NCBI RefSeq assembly: GCF_903645295.1
Contig: NZ_CAHJXM010000001.1
Coordinates: 1,048,501-1,112,500, forward strand
Direction of reading: 5' to 3'
DNA: 64,000 nucleotides
From: Bacillus sp. Marseille-Q1617
Lineage (GTDB): Bacteria; Bacillota; Bacilli; Bacillales; Bacillaceae_B
The notes beneath the pieces were generated by a model, which did no database searches, had not been told where the DNA came from, and was given only the letters and a program-made list of their open reading frames with translations. Position 1 is the first letter of the stretch; each line of letters opens with the position of its first letter. Positions 8,099-16,487 of the stretch are shown in pieces. Position numbers and translations under genes: made by a program.

Positions 8099-9078
8099 GA
8101 CTACTAGAAACCATCAGTCATCTGGCAGGAAAGTATTTCGCCGTCTGGGTCATTCTTGTGGCTGCGGTCGCTTATTTTGTTCCTGCACCGTTTTTACCGT
8201 TGGGAGGCTATATCACGATCCTTCTCGGCGTAGTCATGTTCGGGATGGGCCTGACGCTCCAGCCGGTTGATTTCAAACTTGTTCTTCAAAAACCGCTCCC
8301 TGTCATCACAGGGGTCCTTGCGCAATTCCTCATCATGCCGCTCGGGGCATTTGGTATTGCCTATGTAATCGGTCTGCCGAATGAGCTTGCTGCTGGATTG
8401 GTGCTGTTAGGTTCCGTGCCAGGCGGGACAGCGTCGAATGTCATGGTCTATTTGGCAAAAGGGAATCTGGCATTATCGGTTGCGATGACGTCGCTCTCCA
8501 CACTGCTGGCTCCACTTGCCACTCCGCTCATTTTACTAGTGTTAGCAGGACAGTGGCTCCCGGTCGATCCATACGCCATGTTCCTGTCAATCGTACAAGT
8601 GATCATCATACCGATCACGCTCGGATTGATTATCAAAAAGATTCTCCCGGGAACCGTGGAAAAAAGTTTGAACGTCATCCCATTGATTTCGGTAACAGCG
8701 ATCATCATTATCGTATCAGCCGTTGTTTCTGCCAATGTCGGGAATATAGCTTCGTCAGGCATCATGGTTTTCTCAGCAGTGATGCTTCATAATTTTCTTG
8801 GATTAGCGCTGGGGTATGGTACGGGTGTCCTGATGAAATTGGATGAAAGTAAACGGCGTGCCATTTCGATCGAAGTGGGTATGCAGAACTCGGGGCTTGG
8901 CGTAGCCCTGGCAACCGCTCATTTCGGTCCGCTCGCCGCACTCCCGAGCGTCATTGCAGCTGTCTGGCACAACATTTCTGGACCGATCATCGCAACTTTC
9001 TGGAGTAAAAAGACTGTAAAAGAGGATGAAATAGACGTGATGGAAAAAGGTCAAGAGCCTCATGCGTCTGTGAGATAA
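8095..9078 (+). CDS. Bile acid:sodium symporter (BASS) family transporter
   Basis: A 327-residue membrane protein with nine or ten predicted helices. It has the BASS signatures GMGLTLQPVDF near residue 45 and a helix break at LGSVPGGTASNVMVYLAKGN (about 105-124). A second site is near QNSGLGVALA in the C-terminal half. Family members move organic anions with sodium: bile acids, pantoate, pyruvate, and glycolate in plant plastids (BASS6). Its start overlaps the end of the GlcD-like oxidoreductase gene and a terminator follows, so the two form a closed operon. The inferred role is uptake of the hydroxyacid that the oxidoreductase oxidises. Confidence 0.85.
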   Translation: MRLLETISHLAGKYFAVWVILVAAVAYFVPAPFLPLGGYITILLGVVMFGMGLTLQPVDFKLVLQKPLPVITGVLAQFLIMPLGAFGIAYVIGLPNELAAGLVLLGSVPGGTASNVMVYLAKGNLALSVAMTSLSTLLAPLATPLILLVLAGQWLPVDPYAMFLSIVQVIIIPITLGLIIKKILPGTVEKSLNVIPLISVTAIIIIVSAVVSANVGNIASSGIMVFSAVMLHNFLGLALGYGTGVLMKLDESKRRAISIEVGMQNSGLGVALATAHFGPLAALPSVIAAVWHNISGPIIATFWSKKTVKEDEIDVMEKGQEPHASVR

Positions 9079-9081
9079 AAC

Positions 9082-9118
9082 AAGGGTGGTACCGGATATC
9101 CCGGTACCACCCTTTTTT
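9082..9118. terminator. Terminator between convergent genes
   Basis: AAGGGTGGTACCGG pairs with CCGGTACCACCC and TTTTTT follows. It overlaps the end of the convergent transporter gene. Confidence 0.85.
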
Positions 9119-10433
9119 AATATAAGAAGAATAATAGTATGGTTGTAATCGCCCCTACCCATATGGCAAGTAAGAAGCAATAACCCATGATATGTCTGAT
9201 ATGAAGGCCGACAATACTCAGGATAGGAAGTGCCCAGAAAGGCTGGATGAGATTTGTCCACGCATCTCCCCATCCTACAGCCATGGCGATCGCTGCAGGA
9301 TCTACTCCAAGTTTCATGCCTGCCGGAACTTGAAGAGGGCCTTGCAGTGCCCACTGTCCGCCTCCGGATGGAGCCAAAATATTCACAATCCCTGCTGACC
9401 AATACGTAAATACATCAAACGTTTCTTTATTAGCAATTGACGCCATTCCATCTATAATAGATTGACCCAGTCCGGAATTTGAAAGAACGGCAATGATTCC
9501 TGCATAAAATGGGAACTGCAGAATAATGGGGGATGTAGAACCTACCGCTTCTTTAAAAGCATTTCCGTATGAACCAAGAGAACGATGCAAGATAAGGCCT
9601 AGTGCAAGAAACAGTAGATTAATAATGTTTAAGTCTAAATCCCGTCCATTCATGAATTCATAGATTACATAAATCAATCCGAGAGCACCAGTAACTATAC
9701 CCAAAACGGGTGTTTGTTCTAATTTTAACGCAGGTGTATCGGCTGCTTGTTGAGATGTTTCTTTTTTTATTGGGACTTCTTTTACTTGATAAGGTTTTAT
9801 ATTGGTTTTAGGGGCCATGAGACAAATGACAATCGGCATGGTAATGAATAATACTCCAAAAATAATCATAGTGGATGGGTGAAAGATCGTTTGCGAAGTC
9901 GGGATGATTCCCATTACATCAGCAAGAAAATGGTCTTTGGTTGCGACGGTCAATCCAATCGAGCTTGATAATCCTGCAGTGTAAAGAACTGTTGGTGAAT
10001 AGGCAGCTGCAACTAAAAGGGGGAAATGGGCCTGTTGGTTGCGTTTTCCCACTTCACGGACGAAAATCGCTCCCACAACAACAGCAAGCCCCCAGTTAAT
10101 ATAATATGCTAAAGCTGAGACGACAAATGTAAGTACATATGCTTTTGAAGGAGTATCGGCGAGACCCGCGATTGATTCCAGCCCCCTTTTAACTACAGGC
10201 ACTGCTGCTAACACCATTCCCGTTAATAACAGGAGGACCATCTGCATGGTGAATGTCAGGTAGACCCAAAATCCATCTCCGAATGATTTAACGAGCGTTA
10301 TCGGTTCCTGGGGATTCATTACAAATCCGACTATGAAAACGAATAATGTAAGGAGAACTGCAATGACAAATGCATCCGGCAAGTAACGCTGGACTATTCT
10401 TGTGACTCGATCTGCAATTGAGGATAACATCAT
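9117..10433 (-). CDS. Short-chain fatty acid transporter (AtoE family)
   Basis: A 438-residue protein with about ten membrane helices that matches the TIGR00366/AtoE type throughout (SALAYYINWGLAVVVGA, LAPSGGGQWALQGP, GWGDAWTNLIQPFWALP). AtoE in E. coli imports short-chain fatty acids such as acetoacetate or butyrate. Here no CoA-transferase or thiolase genes adjoin, so the substrate cannot be read from context. The first of two tandem ATGs (10433) has the better spacing from GAAAGGAG. It has its own transcription unit; the upstream neighbour is separated by a terminator. Confidence 0.85.
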   Translation of the reverse strand: MMLSSIADRVTRIVQRYLPDAFVIAVLLTLFVFIVGFVMNPQEPITLVKSFGDGFWVYLTFTMQMVLLLLTGMVLAAVPVVKRGLESIAGLADTPSKAYVLTFVVSALAYYINWGLAVVVGAIFVREVGKRNQQAHFPLLVAAAYSPTVLYTAGLSSSIGLTVATKDHFLADVMGIIPTSQTIFHPSTMIIFGVLFITMPIVICLMAPKTNIKPYQVKEVPIKKETSQQAADTPALKLEQTPVLGIVTGALGLIYVIYEFMNGRDLDLNIINLLFLALGLILHRSLGSYGNAFKEAVGSTSPIILQFPFYAGIIAVLSNSGLGQSIIDGMASIANKETFDVFTYWSAGIVNILAPSGGGQWALQGPLQVPAGMKLGVDPAAIAMAVGWGDAWTNLIQPFWALPILSIVGLHIRHIMGYCFLLAIWVGAITTILLFFLY

Positions 10434-10530
10434 AACAACTCCTTTCAGTAGTTGTTACTAATATATTGGTACAGCTATGTTTTCATGTCCACATTCGTTG
10501 AAAAGGTGTGGGAGATAGAATTGCATGAAA

Positions 10531-10559
10531 TAAAAAAACGCTGGCACGGCGGCCAGCGG
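10531..10559 (-). terminator. Terminator of the siderophore ABC operon
   Basis: Minus-strand CGCTGGC (10558-10552) and GCCAGCG (10545-10539) form a stem, followed by TTTTTTTA. Confidence 0.85.
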
Positions 10560-10581
10560 AAAAGTCTTACACACAATCATT

Positions 10582-11589
10582 CTATTTCTTCAACAACAAA
10601 TACATAAAGTAAGGCGCTCCTATCAATGCTATCATGATCCCGGCAGGAATCCCGTCCGGTTCCAATATGTTTCTGCCGATTGTATCGGCAAGCATCAAGA
10701 GCCAGCCGCCAAGTAGAATGGCAACAGGTATGAACATCTGGTTCCGGGGACCTACCAATGCTTTCGCCATATGAGGGGCCATCAGCCCGATAAAAGCAAT
10801 CCCCCCTGTAACGGAGACAGCGGAAGCGGCCAAAGCCACTGCAACGATGAGCATAAGAAAACGTTCCCGATTGATGGAAATCCCGACCCCTACAGAGACA
10901 GGCTCACTCAATCCCAGCAGATTCAACATCTGAGATTTATAGAGGGTCAGCGGTATAAGGACGACAAGCCATGGGACAATCGCCCAGATGAATGGCCAGT
11001 CCGTTCCCCAGATGCTTCCTGCAAGCCATTTGGCAATGAAATCGACTTTTTGACGCTCTGCTGCAGAAATCAGGATGATCATAAGCCCTGAGAAAGCCAT
11101 TGAGAAACCGACACCGACCAGCACCAGACGGACAGGCTGTATGCCGTTTCTTTTACTGTAAGAAAACAAGTAGATCAAGCATGCTGTGATCAGCGCCCCG
11201 ACGAATGCAACGATCGGGAGCAGGTATGCAAAGGAGGCGGCATCAATTGGAAAAAATAAAAAGAAGATGGCAATCGATACCCCGGCTCCTGAATTGATGC
11301 CGATGATACCCGGGTCGGCTAAATCGTTACGGGTGATTCCCTGCAGGATCGAGCCGGATAAGGCAAGGGCCATACCGGCAAGAACGGTAATGATAATCCT
11401 CGGGAGTCTGATTGAAAATAGGATGAATTCATCTTTGAAGCTCCCATTCCCTAAAAGTGTGGGGATCAGCCTGTCGTAAGATACCGATGAATACCCGAAT
11501 CCAATACTTACAAATGCAGTGATCAATATTAAAATCGACAGTAATAGAATGAGCAGTTTTTGTTTTTTTATCAAATCTGGATGTATCAT
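10582..11589 (-). CDS. Iron-siderophore ABC transporter permease (FecCD family), second subunit
   Basis: A 335-residue permease with nine or ten helices. It carries the FecCD signatures RLPRIIITVLAGMALALSGSILQGITRNDLADPGI and GGIAFIGLMAPH, the latter at the ATPase-coupling loop. Together with the upstream permease it forms the membrane channel of a binding-protein-dependent ferric siderophore importer. The start overlaps the preceding permease gene by four bases, so the two are co-translated. By order and family it resembles YfhA of the B. subtilis schizokinen/arthrobactin system YfiZ-YfhA, but siderophore specificity cannot be told from the permease. Confidence 0.9.
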   Translation of the reverse strand: MIHPDLIKKQKLLILLLSILILITAFVSIGFGYSSVSYDRLIPTLLGNGSFKDEFILFSIRLPRIIITVLAGMALALSGSILQGITRNDLADPGIIGINSGAGVSIAIFFLFFPIDAASFAYLLPIVAFVGALITACLIYLFSYSKRNGIQPVRLVLVGVGFSMAFSGLMIILISAAERQKVDFIAKWLAGSIWGTDWPFIWAIVPWLVVLIPLTLYKSQMLNLLGLSEPVSVGVGISINRERFLMLIVAVALAASAVSVTGGIAFIGLMAPHMAKALVGPRNQMFIPVAILLGGWLLMLADTIGRNILEPDGIPAGIMIALIGAPYFMYLLLKK

Positions 11590-12596
11590 TGGAAGCCTTT
11601 CCCTCCTTTATGAACGATGAACAGGAAGAAAGGCAATCCCATTATCGCAACGATTGCCGCCACAGGTGTTTCATAAGGGGCGTTAATGGTGCGGCCGAGC
11701 GTATCCGCCAGGAGCAGGAAGGAAGCTCCCAGCAGGGTGGAGACCGGTATAATGAAACGGTAGTCTGTACCAGTGATCACACGTACGATATGAGGAATCA
11801 TCAGTCCGATGAAGACCATATTCCCTACCAAAGCAACGGCAGCACCTGCCAATAAAATAATGACGACGAAAAGAATCGTTTTGACGAAAGCCGTCCGCTG
11901 CCCCAATCCCACGGCAACTTCTTCATTCAGGCTGAGGATGGTAAGCTGCCTCGAAAGAAAGAGTGAAACAACAATCCCTGCTGCAATGAAAGGTGCGATC
12001 ACTTGCAACTGCCCCCATGTAGTGCCGATCAAGCCGCCTGCAGTCCACATGGATACATCTTTTGAAATCTTAAATAAAAGTCCGGTTCCTTCAGCGATTG
12101 CAAATAAAAAAGCAGACACGGCAGCACCCGCCAATACAATCCGAAGAGGGGAGAAGCCACCTCTTTTCATGGAGCTGATTCCGAATACCATAAGAGCCCC
12201 GACCCCGGCGCCTGTAAAACAGGCAATCATGATACCAAGTGAATTCACTGAAGGGATGAAAGCAAGGGTGATGGCAAGAGCGGCATTCGCCCCGGCCGTC
12301 AATCCCAGCAGTCCAGGGTCGGCAAGCGGGTTTCTCGTCATTCCCTGCATGATGGCCCCTGAAACGGATAAGGCTGCGCCAACTAATATGGCAGCCACTG
12401 CTCGTGGTAAACGAATTTCCTGCAGAATGGTCACTTTTTCATTCGTATCGAAAGAAGAAAGAGCAAACCAAACGTCCTTAACAGTGGTATTTGCTGCGCC
12501 GAAAGTCATCGAAATAAAAAAGCATGCAGCAAAAATCACCATTGAAGCGATTAATTTTGTGATAAATGGAATATATCGTTGATTTTGAGTGGTCAT
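11586..12596 (-). CDS. Iron-siderophore ABC transporter permease (FecCD family), first subunit
   Basis: A 336-residue multi-helix permease with the FecCD motifs IRLPRAVAAILVGAALSVSG, RNPLADPGLLGLTAGA and VFIGLMIPHIVR. It pairs with the downstream permease. It lies 73 bases after the binding-protein gene, and that gap contains a stem-loop that may reduce permease relative to binding protein. The ribosome site before ATG 12596 is weak (AGAGATGATG). It resembles B. subtilis YfiZ in position and family. Confidence 0.9.
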   Translation of the reverse strand: MTTQNQRYIPFITKLIASMVIFAACFFISMTFGAANTTVKDVWFALSSFDTNEKVTILQEIRLPRAVAAILVGAALSVSGAIMQGMTRNPLADPGLLGLTAGANAALAITLAFIPSVNSLGIMIACFTGAGVGALMVFGISSMKRGGFSPLRIVLAGAAVSAFLFAIAEGTGLLFKISKDVSMWTAGGLIGTTWGQLQVIAPFIAAGIVVSLFLSRQLTILSLNEEVAVGLGQRTAFVKTILFVVIILLAGAAVALVGNMVFIGLMIPHIVRVITGTDYRFIIPVSTLLGASFLLLADTLGRTINAPYETPVAAIVAIMGLPFFLFIVHKGGKGFQ

Positions 12597-12627
12597 TATC
12601 TATCATCATCTCTTTTTAGAAGTATAA

Positions 12628-12663
12628 AGGAAGAGGAATCCTTAAGTTAAGAATTCCCCTTGT
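12628..12663 (-). other. Intra-operon stem-loop
   Basis: On the minus strand AGGGGAATTCTT and AAGGATTCCTCTT form a stem with a 5-base loop, followed by CCTTTA. It lies between the binding-protein and permease genes. It probably tunes expression or protects the upstream mRNA rather than terminating fully. Confidence 0.55.
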
Positions 12664-12669
12664 AAAATA

Positions 12670-13602
12670 TTAGTTTCCTAGAAATTTTTCTTTAAAGAAG
12701 TCAAGCTGATAATCCAGCGTGAGTGGATCGTTGAAATAGAATTCCATCATATTCACTTCGAATACCTGGTTGTTCTTAACGGCAGGGATGTTTTTATATG
12801 TTTCGGTTTCCATGAATGAATTGTCGGCTTTGGGATCTTTACTTACAATGACATAGTCACCTGCAAATTCAGGAAGAACTTCTGTGGAAAGGGCGAAGTA
12901 CCCAGGTTCCAGCGCTTCCTCTTTCACTTTCTCTGGCATTTTCAAGTTCATTTCCTGATAGAGGATCTCTGTACCGCGTCCCCAGTTGTTTCCGTAAACG
13001 TAAAGCTGCTTGTTGAAGCTTTCAATGACTGAAACGGTAGTATCTTCACCGATTTTCGCTCTGATGTCATCGCCAGCCGTTTGGGCGCGCTTTTTGAAGT
13101 CATCTACCCATGCTTGAGCTTCTTTTTCTTTGTTTAATAGTTTCCCAATTTCGATATGCTGTGTGAGATAGTCTACTTTTCCATATGTAAAGGTAACAGT
13201 AGGGGCGATTTCATTTAATTTATCGACGTTTTTGATATTGGAAAGGCCGATGATCAAGTCTGGTTCAAGCTCAATGATTTTTTCAAGGCTTTCATCCGTT
13301 ACTTCTTCAACTTCCTTCAAATCACCTTCCCAGCGGGGGTTCATTTTGGACCATGAATCAACACCGACTAGGTTAACATCAAGTGCCATTACATTTCCTG
13401 CAAAAGAGGAAAGGACGACTACACGCTGCGGGTCTGCAGGAACTTCAACAGGACCGTTTTCTGATTCGTATGTGATGGTCTCGGTTTTATTGTCTTTTTC
13501 CTTTGGCTCTTTTCCTTCTTCTTTCTCAGAAGTAGAGCCGCTGCCGCATGCACTAACCAATAGCACCAACAGCAGCGTAAGTGGAAGCATCCATTTTTTC
13601 AT
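12670..13602 (-). CDS. Iron-siderophore binding lipoprotein (YfiY type)
   Basis: A 310-residue class III periplasmic-binding-type lipoprotein. The signal peptide ends in the lipobox VSAC with Cys19, followed by a charged linker (EKEEGKEPKEKDNKTE). The helical-backbone fold is recognisable from NGPVEVPADPQRVVVLSS, EKIIELEPDLIIGLS and the C-terminal lobe near LPEFAGDYVIVS. It should capture a ferric siderophore outside the membrane and deliver it to the two FecCD permeases. It lies third in reading order after the ATPase, whose gene overlaps its start by 50 bases. The ATG follows AAAAGGAGAAGATCAAC. A hydroxamate ligand such as schizokinen is possible by similarity but not shown. Confidence 0.88.
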   Translation of the reverse strand: MKKWMLPLTLLLVLLVSACGSGSTSEKEEGKEPKEKDNKTETITYESENGPVEVPADPQRVVVLSSFAGNVMALDVNLVGVDSWSKMNPRWEGDLKEVEEVTDESLEKIIELEPDLIIGLSNIKNVDKLNEIAPTVTFTYGKVDYLTQHIEIGKLLNKEKEAQAWVDDFKKRAQTAGDDIRAKIGEDTTVSVIESFNKQLYVYGNNWGRGTEILYQEMNLKMPEKVKEEALEPGYFALSTEVLPEFAGDYVIVSKDPKADNSFMETETYKNIPAVKNNQVFEVNMMEFYFNDPLTLDYQLDFFKEKFLGN

Positions 13603-14398
13603 GTTGATCTTCTCCTTTTAGTAAATTGTAAGTGATACACATTGGCTTATTTGTTCGAGGGTCTCTTCCAATCGCAGCGTCAATTTGGAATACTTTCTTC
13701 AGGACGTCATGTGTGATGACTTCTTCGCAATCACCGGCCTTGACGATTTCTCCTTCTTTCAAGGCGACGATGTAGTCGGCGAAGCGTGCAGCCTGATTCA
13801 GGTCATGGAGAACCATGACAATCGTACGTTCCTGTTCGATGTTCAGTTTTTGAAGGAGTTCCAGTACTTCGAGCTGGTGGGCCATATCAAGATATGTAGT
13901 TGGTTCATCAAGGAAGATGATATCTGTTTCCTGTGCAAGAGCCATGGCAATCCACACACGTTGTCTCTGTCCTCCGGATAAAGCATCGACCTGACGGTAC
14001 TTAAAGTCAGAAGTCCCTGTCACTTCAAGAGCCCAATTGATGACCTCATAATCTTTCTTTGACATGCGACCCATGCCCTTTTGATGAGGGAAGCGCCCGT
14101 AGGAAACCAATTCCCCGACCGTCAAACCGCTGGCACTTTCAGGGGTCTGAGGAAGAATCGCCATTTTCTTGGCTAATTCCTTCGTATTCCCCCTGGATAT
14201 ATTTTCACCATCTAAAAGCACACTTCCGGATTGATGGGAGATGATGCGGGTAATCGCTTTCAATAAAGTCGATTTTCCACAGCCGTTTGATCCGATGATG
14301 GTGGTGATTTTTTTATCAGGGATTTGAACGCTTAGATCTTTCACGATCAGGTGGTCACCGTAGCCAATGTTTAATTCATTTGTATATAGGCGAACCAT
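13553..14398 (-). CDS. Siderophore ABC transporter ATP-binding protein (FecE/YusV type)
   Basis: A 281-residue ATPase with Walker A GSNGCGKST (36-44), signature LSGGQ (140-144) and Walker B IIFLDE (160-165), followed by the switch histidine in VLHDLNQA. It powers the FecCD permease pair. An in-frame ATG exists at 14443, inside the Fur box. ATG 14398 has the GGAGGG site at the right distance and matches family N-termini (MVRLYTNELNIGYG). In B. subtilis the equivalent YusV lies at another locus; here it heads the operon, so the importer is self-contained. A promoter and Fur box lie directly upstream. Confidence 0.9.
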   Translation of the reverse strand: MVRLYTNELNIGYGDHLIVKDLSVQIPDKKITTIIGSNGCGKSTLLKAITRIISHQSGSVLLDGENISRGNTKELAKKMAILPQTPESASGLTVGELVSYGRFPHQKGMGRMSKKDYEVINWALEVTGTSDFKYRQVDALSGGQRQRVWIAMALAQETDIIFLDEPTTYLDMAHQLEVLELLQKLNIEQERTIVMVLHDLNQAARFADYIVALKEGEIVKAGDCEEVITHDVLKKVFQIDAAIGRDPRTNKPMCITYNLLKGEDQHEKMDASTYAAVGAIG

Positions 14399-14427
14399 GT
14401 TAAGCCCTCCGTTTATATTGGATTGAA

Positions 14428-14442
14428 TGATAACGATTCTCA
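14428..14442 (-). promoter_or_regulatory. Fur box of the siderophore operon
   Basis: TGATAAC-G-ATTCTCA matches the 7-1-7 Fur consensus with one mismatch per half. It lies downstream of a minus-strand sigma-A promoter: TTGACA at 14486-14481, 17 bases, TAGTAT at 14463-14458. Confidence 0.8.
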
Positions 14443-14530
14443 TTCTCGAACAATTTCATACTATAATTCTTTTTTACCAATGTCAAAGAATTTTTATTGC
14501 CAGTTCCACTTAAAAGAGGTAGTATGTAAT

Positions 14531-14545
14531 TGAGAATGATAATCA
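14531..14545 (+). promoter_or_regulatory. Fur box of the ferredoxin-NADP reductase gene
   Basis: TGAGAAT-G-ATAATCA matches the 7-1-7 Fur consensus with one mismatch per half. A plus-strand promoter lies just upstream: TTGCCA 14497-14502, 17 bases, TAGTAT 14520-14525. Confidence 0.8.
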
Positions 14546-14575
14546 ATAATGATTGATTTCAGGGAGTGAACGGAG

Positions 14576-15625
14576 ATGGAAGAGCTAGAATTATTTGATG
14601 TTACCATAATCGGGGGAGGTCCGGCAGGGCTTTACTCTGCTTTTTATAGCGGTCTCAGGGAAATGAAAACAAAGATCATCGAGTATCAGCCTACGTTAGG
14701 CGGAAAAATACATGTATATCCTGAGAAAATGATCTGGGATGTGGGGGGACTCACTCCTACTTCAGGGGCAGAGCTGATTAAGCAGCTCGTTCAGCAGGGG
14801 TTGACCTTTGATCCGGCAGTGGTGCTGAATGAGAAGGTTGAAAGCATAACCCAAAATGAGGAAGGCTTGTTCATTTTAGAGGGATCTTCGGGACAAAAGC
14901 ATTATTCCAAGACCGTAATCGTGGCAGTGGGAAGCGGGATCATCAATCCTCAGAAACTTGATATCGAAGGGGCAGAACGGTTCGAAATTTCCAATCTCCA
15001 TTATACGGTGAAATCATTGATGAGTTTCAAGGACAAGACTGTCGTCATTTCCGGCGGCGGCAACTCGGCTGTCGACTGGGCCAATGAATTGGAGCCGATT
15101 GCGAAAAAGGTGTACGTTACCTATCGCAAAGAAGCACTGAATGGTCACGAAGCCCAATGTGCACAGCTGATGAACAGCTCTGCCACCTGCATATTCCACA
15201 CTTCCATTACTAAGCTGATGGCAGATGAGGATCACGAACGCATTGAAAGGGTTCAGCTGACGAACCACCAGTCAGGAGAAGTTTCTTATCTTGATATCGA
15301 TGAAGTGATCATCAATCATGGATATGAAATCGATGCTTCGTTGTTGAAAAACAGCAGTCTCGATATCAAGATGGCGAATGATTTTTATATTGAAGGCAAC
15401 TCTGTCAGTGAGTCTTCGATAGATGGACTTTATGCAGCAGGCGATATCCTGATGCATGAAGGAAAAGTCAATCTAATCGCGGGGGCTTTCCAGGATGCCG
15501 CAAATGCGGTCAATAAGGCCAAGAAATTCATCCAGCCTGAAGCCGATCGCATTGCGATGGTTTCTTCTCACAATGAAGTATTCAAGAAACGAAATAAAGA
15601 ACTGGTCAAACAGTTGATGGAATAA
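14576..15625 (+). CDS. Ferredoxin/flavodoxin-NADP+ reductase, YumC/YcgT type
   Basis: A 349-residue pyridine nucleotide-disulfide-type flavoprotein. The FAD motif GGGPAG (13-18) and NADPH motif GGGNSA (160-165) are clear. The second FAD motif lies in GLYAAGDILMHEGKVNLIAGAFQDA. There is no CxxC redox pair, which separates it from thioredoxin reductase and places it with TrxR-like ferredoxin-NADP reductases. Its Fur box and its divergent position to the siderophore importer suggest an iron-starvation isoform, like B. subtilis YcgT. It may reduce ferredoxin or flavodoxin, or supply electrons for iron release from siderophores. The last point is inference. Confidence 0.88.
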   Translation: MEELELFDVTIIGGGPAGLYSAFYSGLREMKTKIIEYQPTLGGKIHVYPEKMIWDVGGLTPTSGAELIKQLVQQGLTFDPAVVLNEKVESITQNEEGLFILEGSSGQKHYSKTVIVAVGSGIINPQKLDIEGAERFEISNLHYTVKSLMSFKDKTVVISGGGNSAVDWANELEPIAKKVYVTYRKEALNGHEAQCAQLMNSSATCIFHTSITKLMADEDHERIERVQLTNHQSGEVSYLDIDEVIINHGYEIDASLLKNSSLDIKMANDFYIEGNSVSESSIDGLYAAGDILMHEGKVNLIAGAFQDAANAVNKAKKFIQPEADRIAMVSSHNEVFKKRNKELVKQLME

Positions 15626-15628
15626 TCA

Positions 15629-15664
15629 TAAAGCCCTCTCTGGATTCGGAGAGGGCTTTATTTG
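15629..15664. terminator. Bidirectional terminator
   Basis: AAAGCCCTCTC pairs with GAGAGGGCTTT, with T/A runs on both sides. It overlaps the last codons of the convergent DUF421 gene. Confidence 0.85.
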
Positions 15665-16362
15665 TACAAATAAATTCTAATCTGATCCTGCTTATCAATG
15701 GTAGCCAGCAAAACTTCATGGACGGAAGCGTTATAGGAAAGTTTAAGCTGGTTATTCAACCAGGATTCATCTTTGTTTAAATGCTGTAATTCCCCATAAT
15801 TGATCTTTCCTTCTTCAATAATTGGAATCGGCAGATCAAATGGTTTATGAGAGGGCGTGAATTCTTTAAGAGTGACCGGCTGATGCTCACTCTTCATAAA
15901 AATGGAGATTTCCCCGCCAGGTTCCCATAGGGCCAGTGCTACTTTATGCACCTCTTCGGTTTGCTGTTTCCTTAATTCTGATAAAAGGCTGTCGAGCGGA
16001 ATTCTTGCCTTTTTCAGGTTATGATAATTGATTTTACCGTTTTCAATCAGTGGGATGGGAGAGGGGTCTAACATTTTTTTTATAAAAGTAAACTTCAATG
16101 TGATGAACACACCGATAAGATATAACGAGACTAATGTACTCATGGTAATCATCGACCCTTTTAGTCCCAGTCCTTCGTCAGACAAGGGGTGAGCCATGAT
16201 ATTTCCTAATAGTAATGCCATGACAAAATCAAGGAATCGTAATTGAGAGATGGAGCGCTGTCCCATCAGTTTAGCGATGATCACCAAAAAGAAAAAACCT
16301 ACGACAGCTCTCAATATCCATTGGACAGCTGTTAATGACTCCTGGCTGGCGAAAAAATCCAA
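15658..16362 (-). CDS. DUF421 membrane protein (YetF family)
   Basis: A 234-residue protein with three N-terminal helices (about 12-32, 40-57 and 65-88). The family core is AKLMGQRSISQLRFLDFVMALLLGNI. Two soluble repeats follow, each beginning with an IPxIxxGKINYxxL motif (near 102-115 and 182-195). This is the YetF/YrbG/YkjA family, whose members affect spore germination in B. subtilis. The biochemical role is unknown. The ribosome site (GGGTGGGG) is moderate. Monocistronic. Confidence 0.85.
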   Translation of the reverse strand: MDFFASQESLTAVQWILRAVVGFFFLVIIAKLMGQRSISQLRFLDFVMALLLGNIMAHPLSDEGLGLKGSMITMSTLVSLYLIGVFITLKFTFIKKMLDPSPIPLIENGKINYHNLKKARIPLDSLLSELRKQQTEEVHKVALALWEPGGEISIFMKSEHQPVTLKEFTPSHKPFDLPIPIIEEGKINYGELQHLNKDESWLNNQLKLSYNASVHEVLLATIDKQDQIRIYLYK

Positions 16363-16452
16363 AGCAACCCCACCCTTAGTAATTCATTGCTGGTAAACTA
16401 CGATATAGTCTTTCCCGATGGCTCTTTTCGCATACTTTGTTGCTTTAGAACG

Positions 16453-16481
16453 AAAAAAAGATGCCCAGATGGCATCTTTTC
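16453..16481 (-). terminator. Terminator of the TerC-family gene
   Basis: Minus-strand AAAAGATGCC pairs with GGCATCTTTT, and TTTTTCG follows. Confidence 0.8.
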
Positions 16482-16487
16482 ATTTGA

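Noticed and set aside
11589..12582. Long plus-strand frames opposite the FecCD permease genes
   Set aside because: They are antisense shadows of real permease genes, with no start signals and no recognisable domain.
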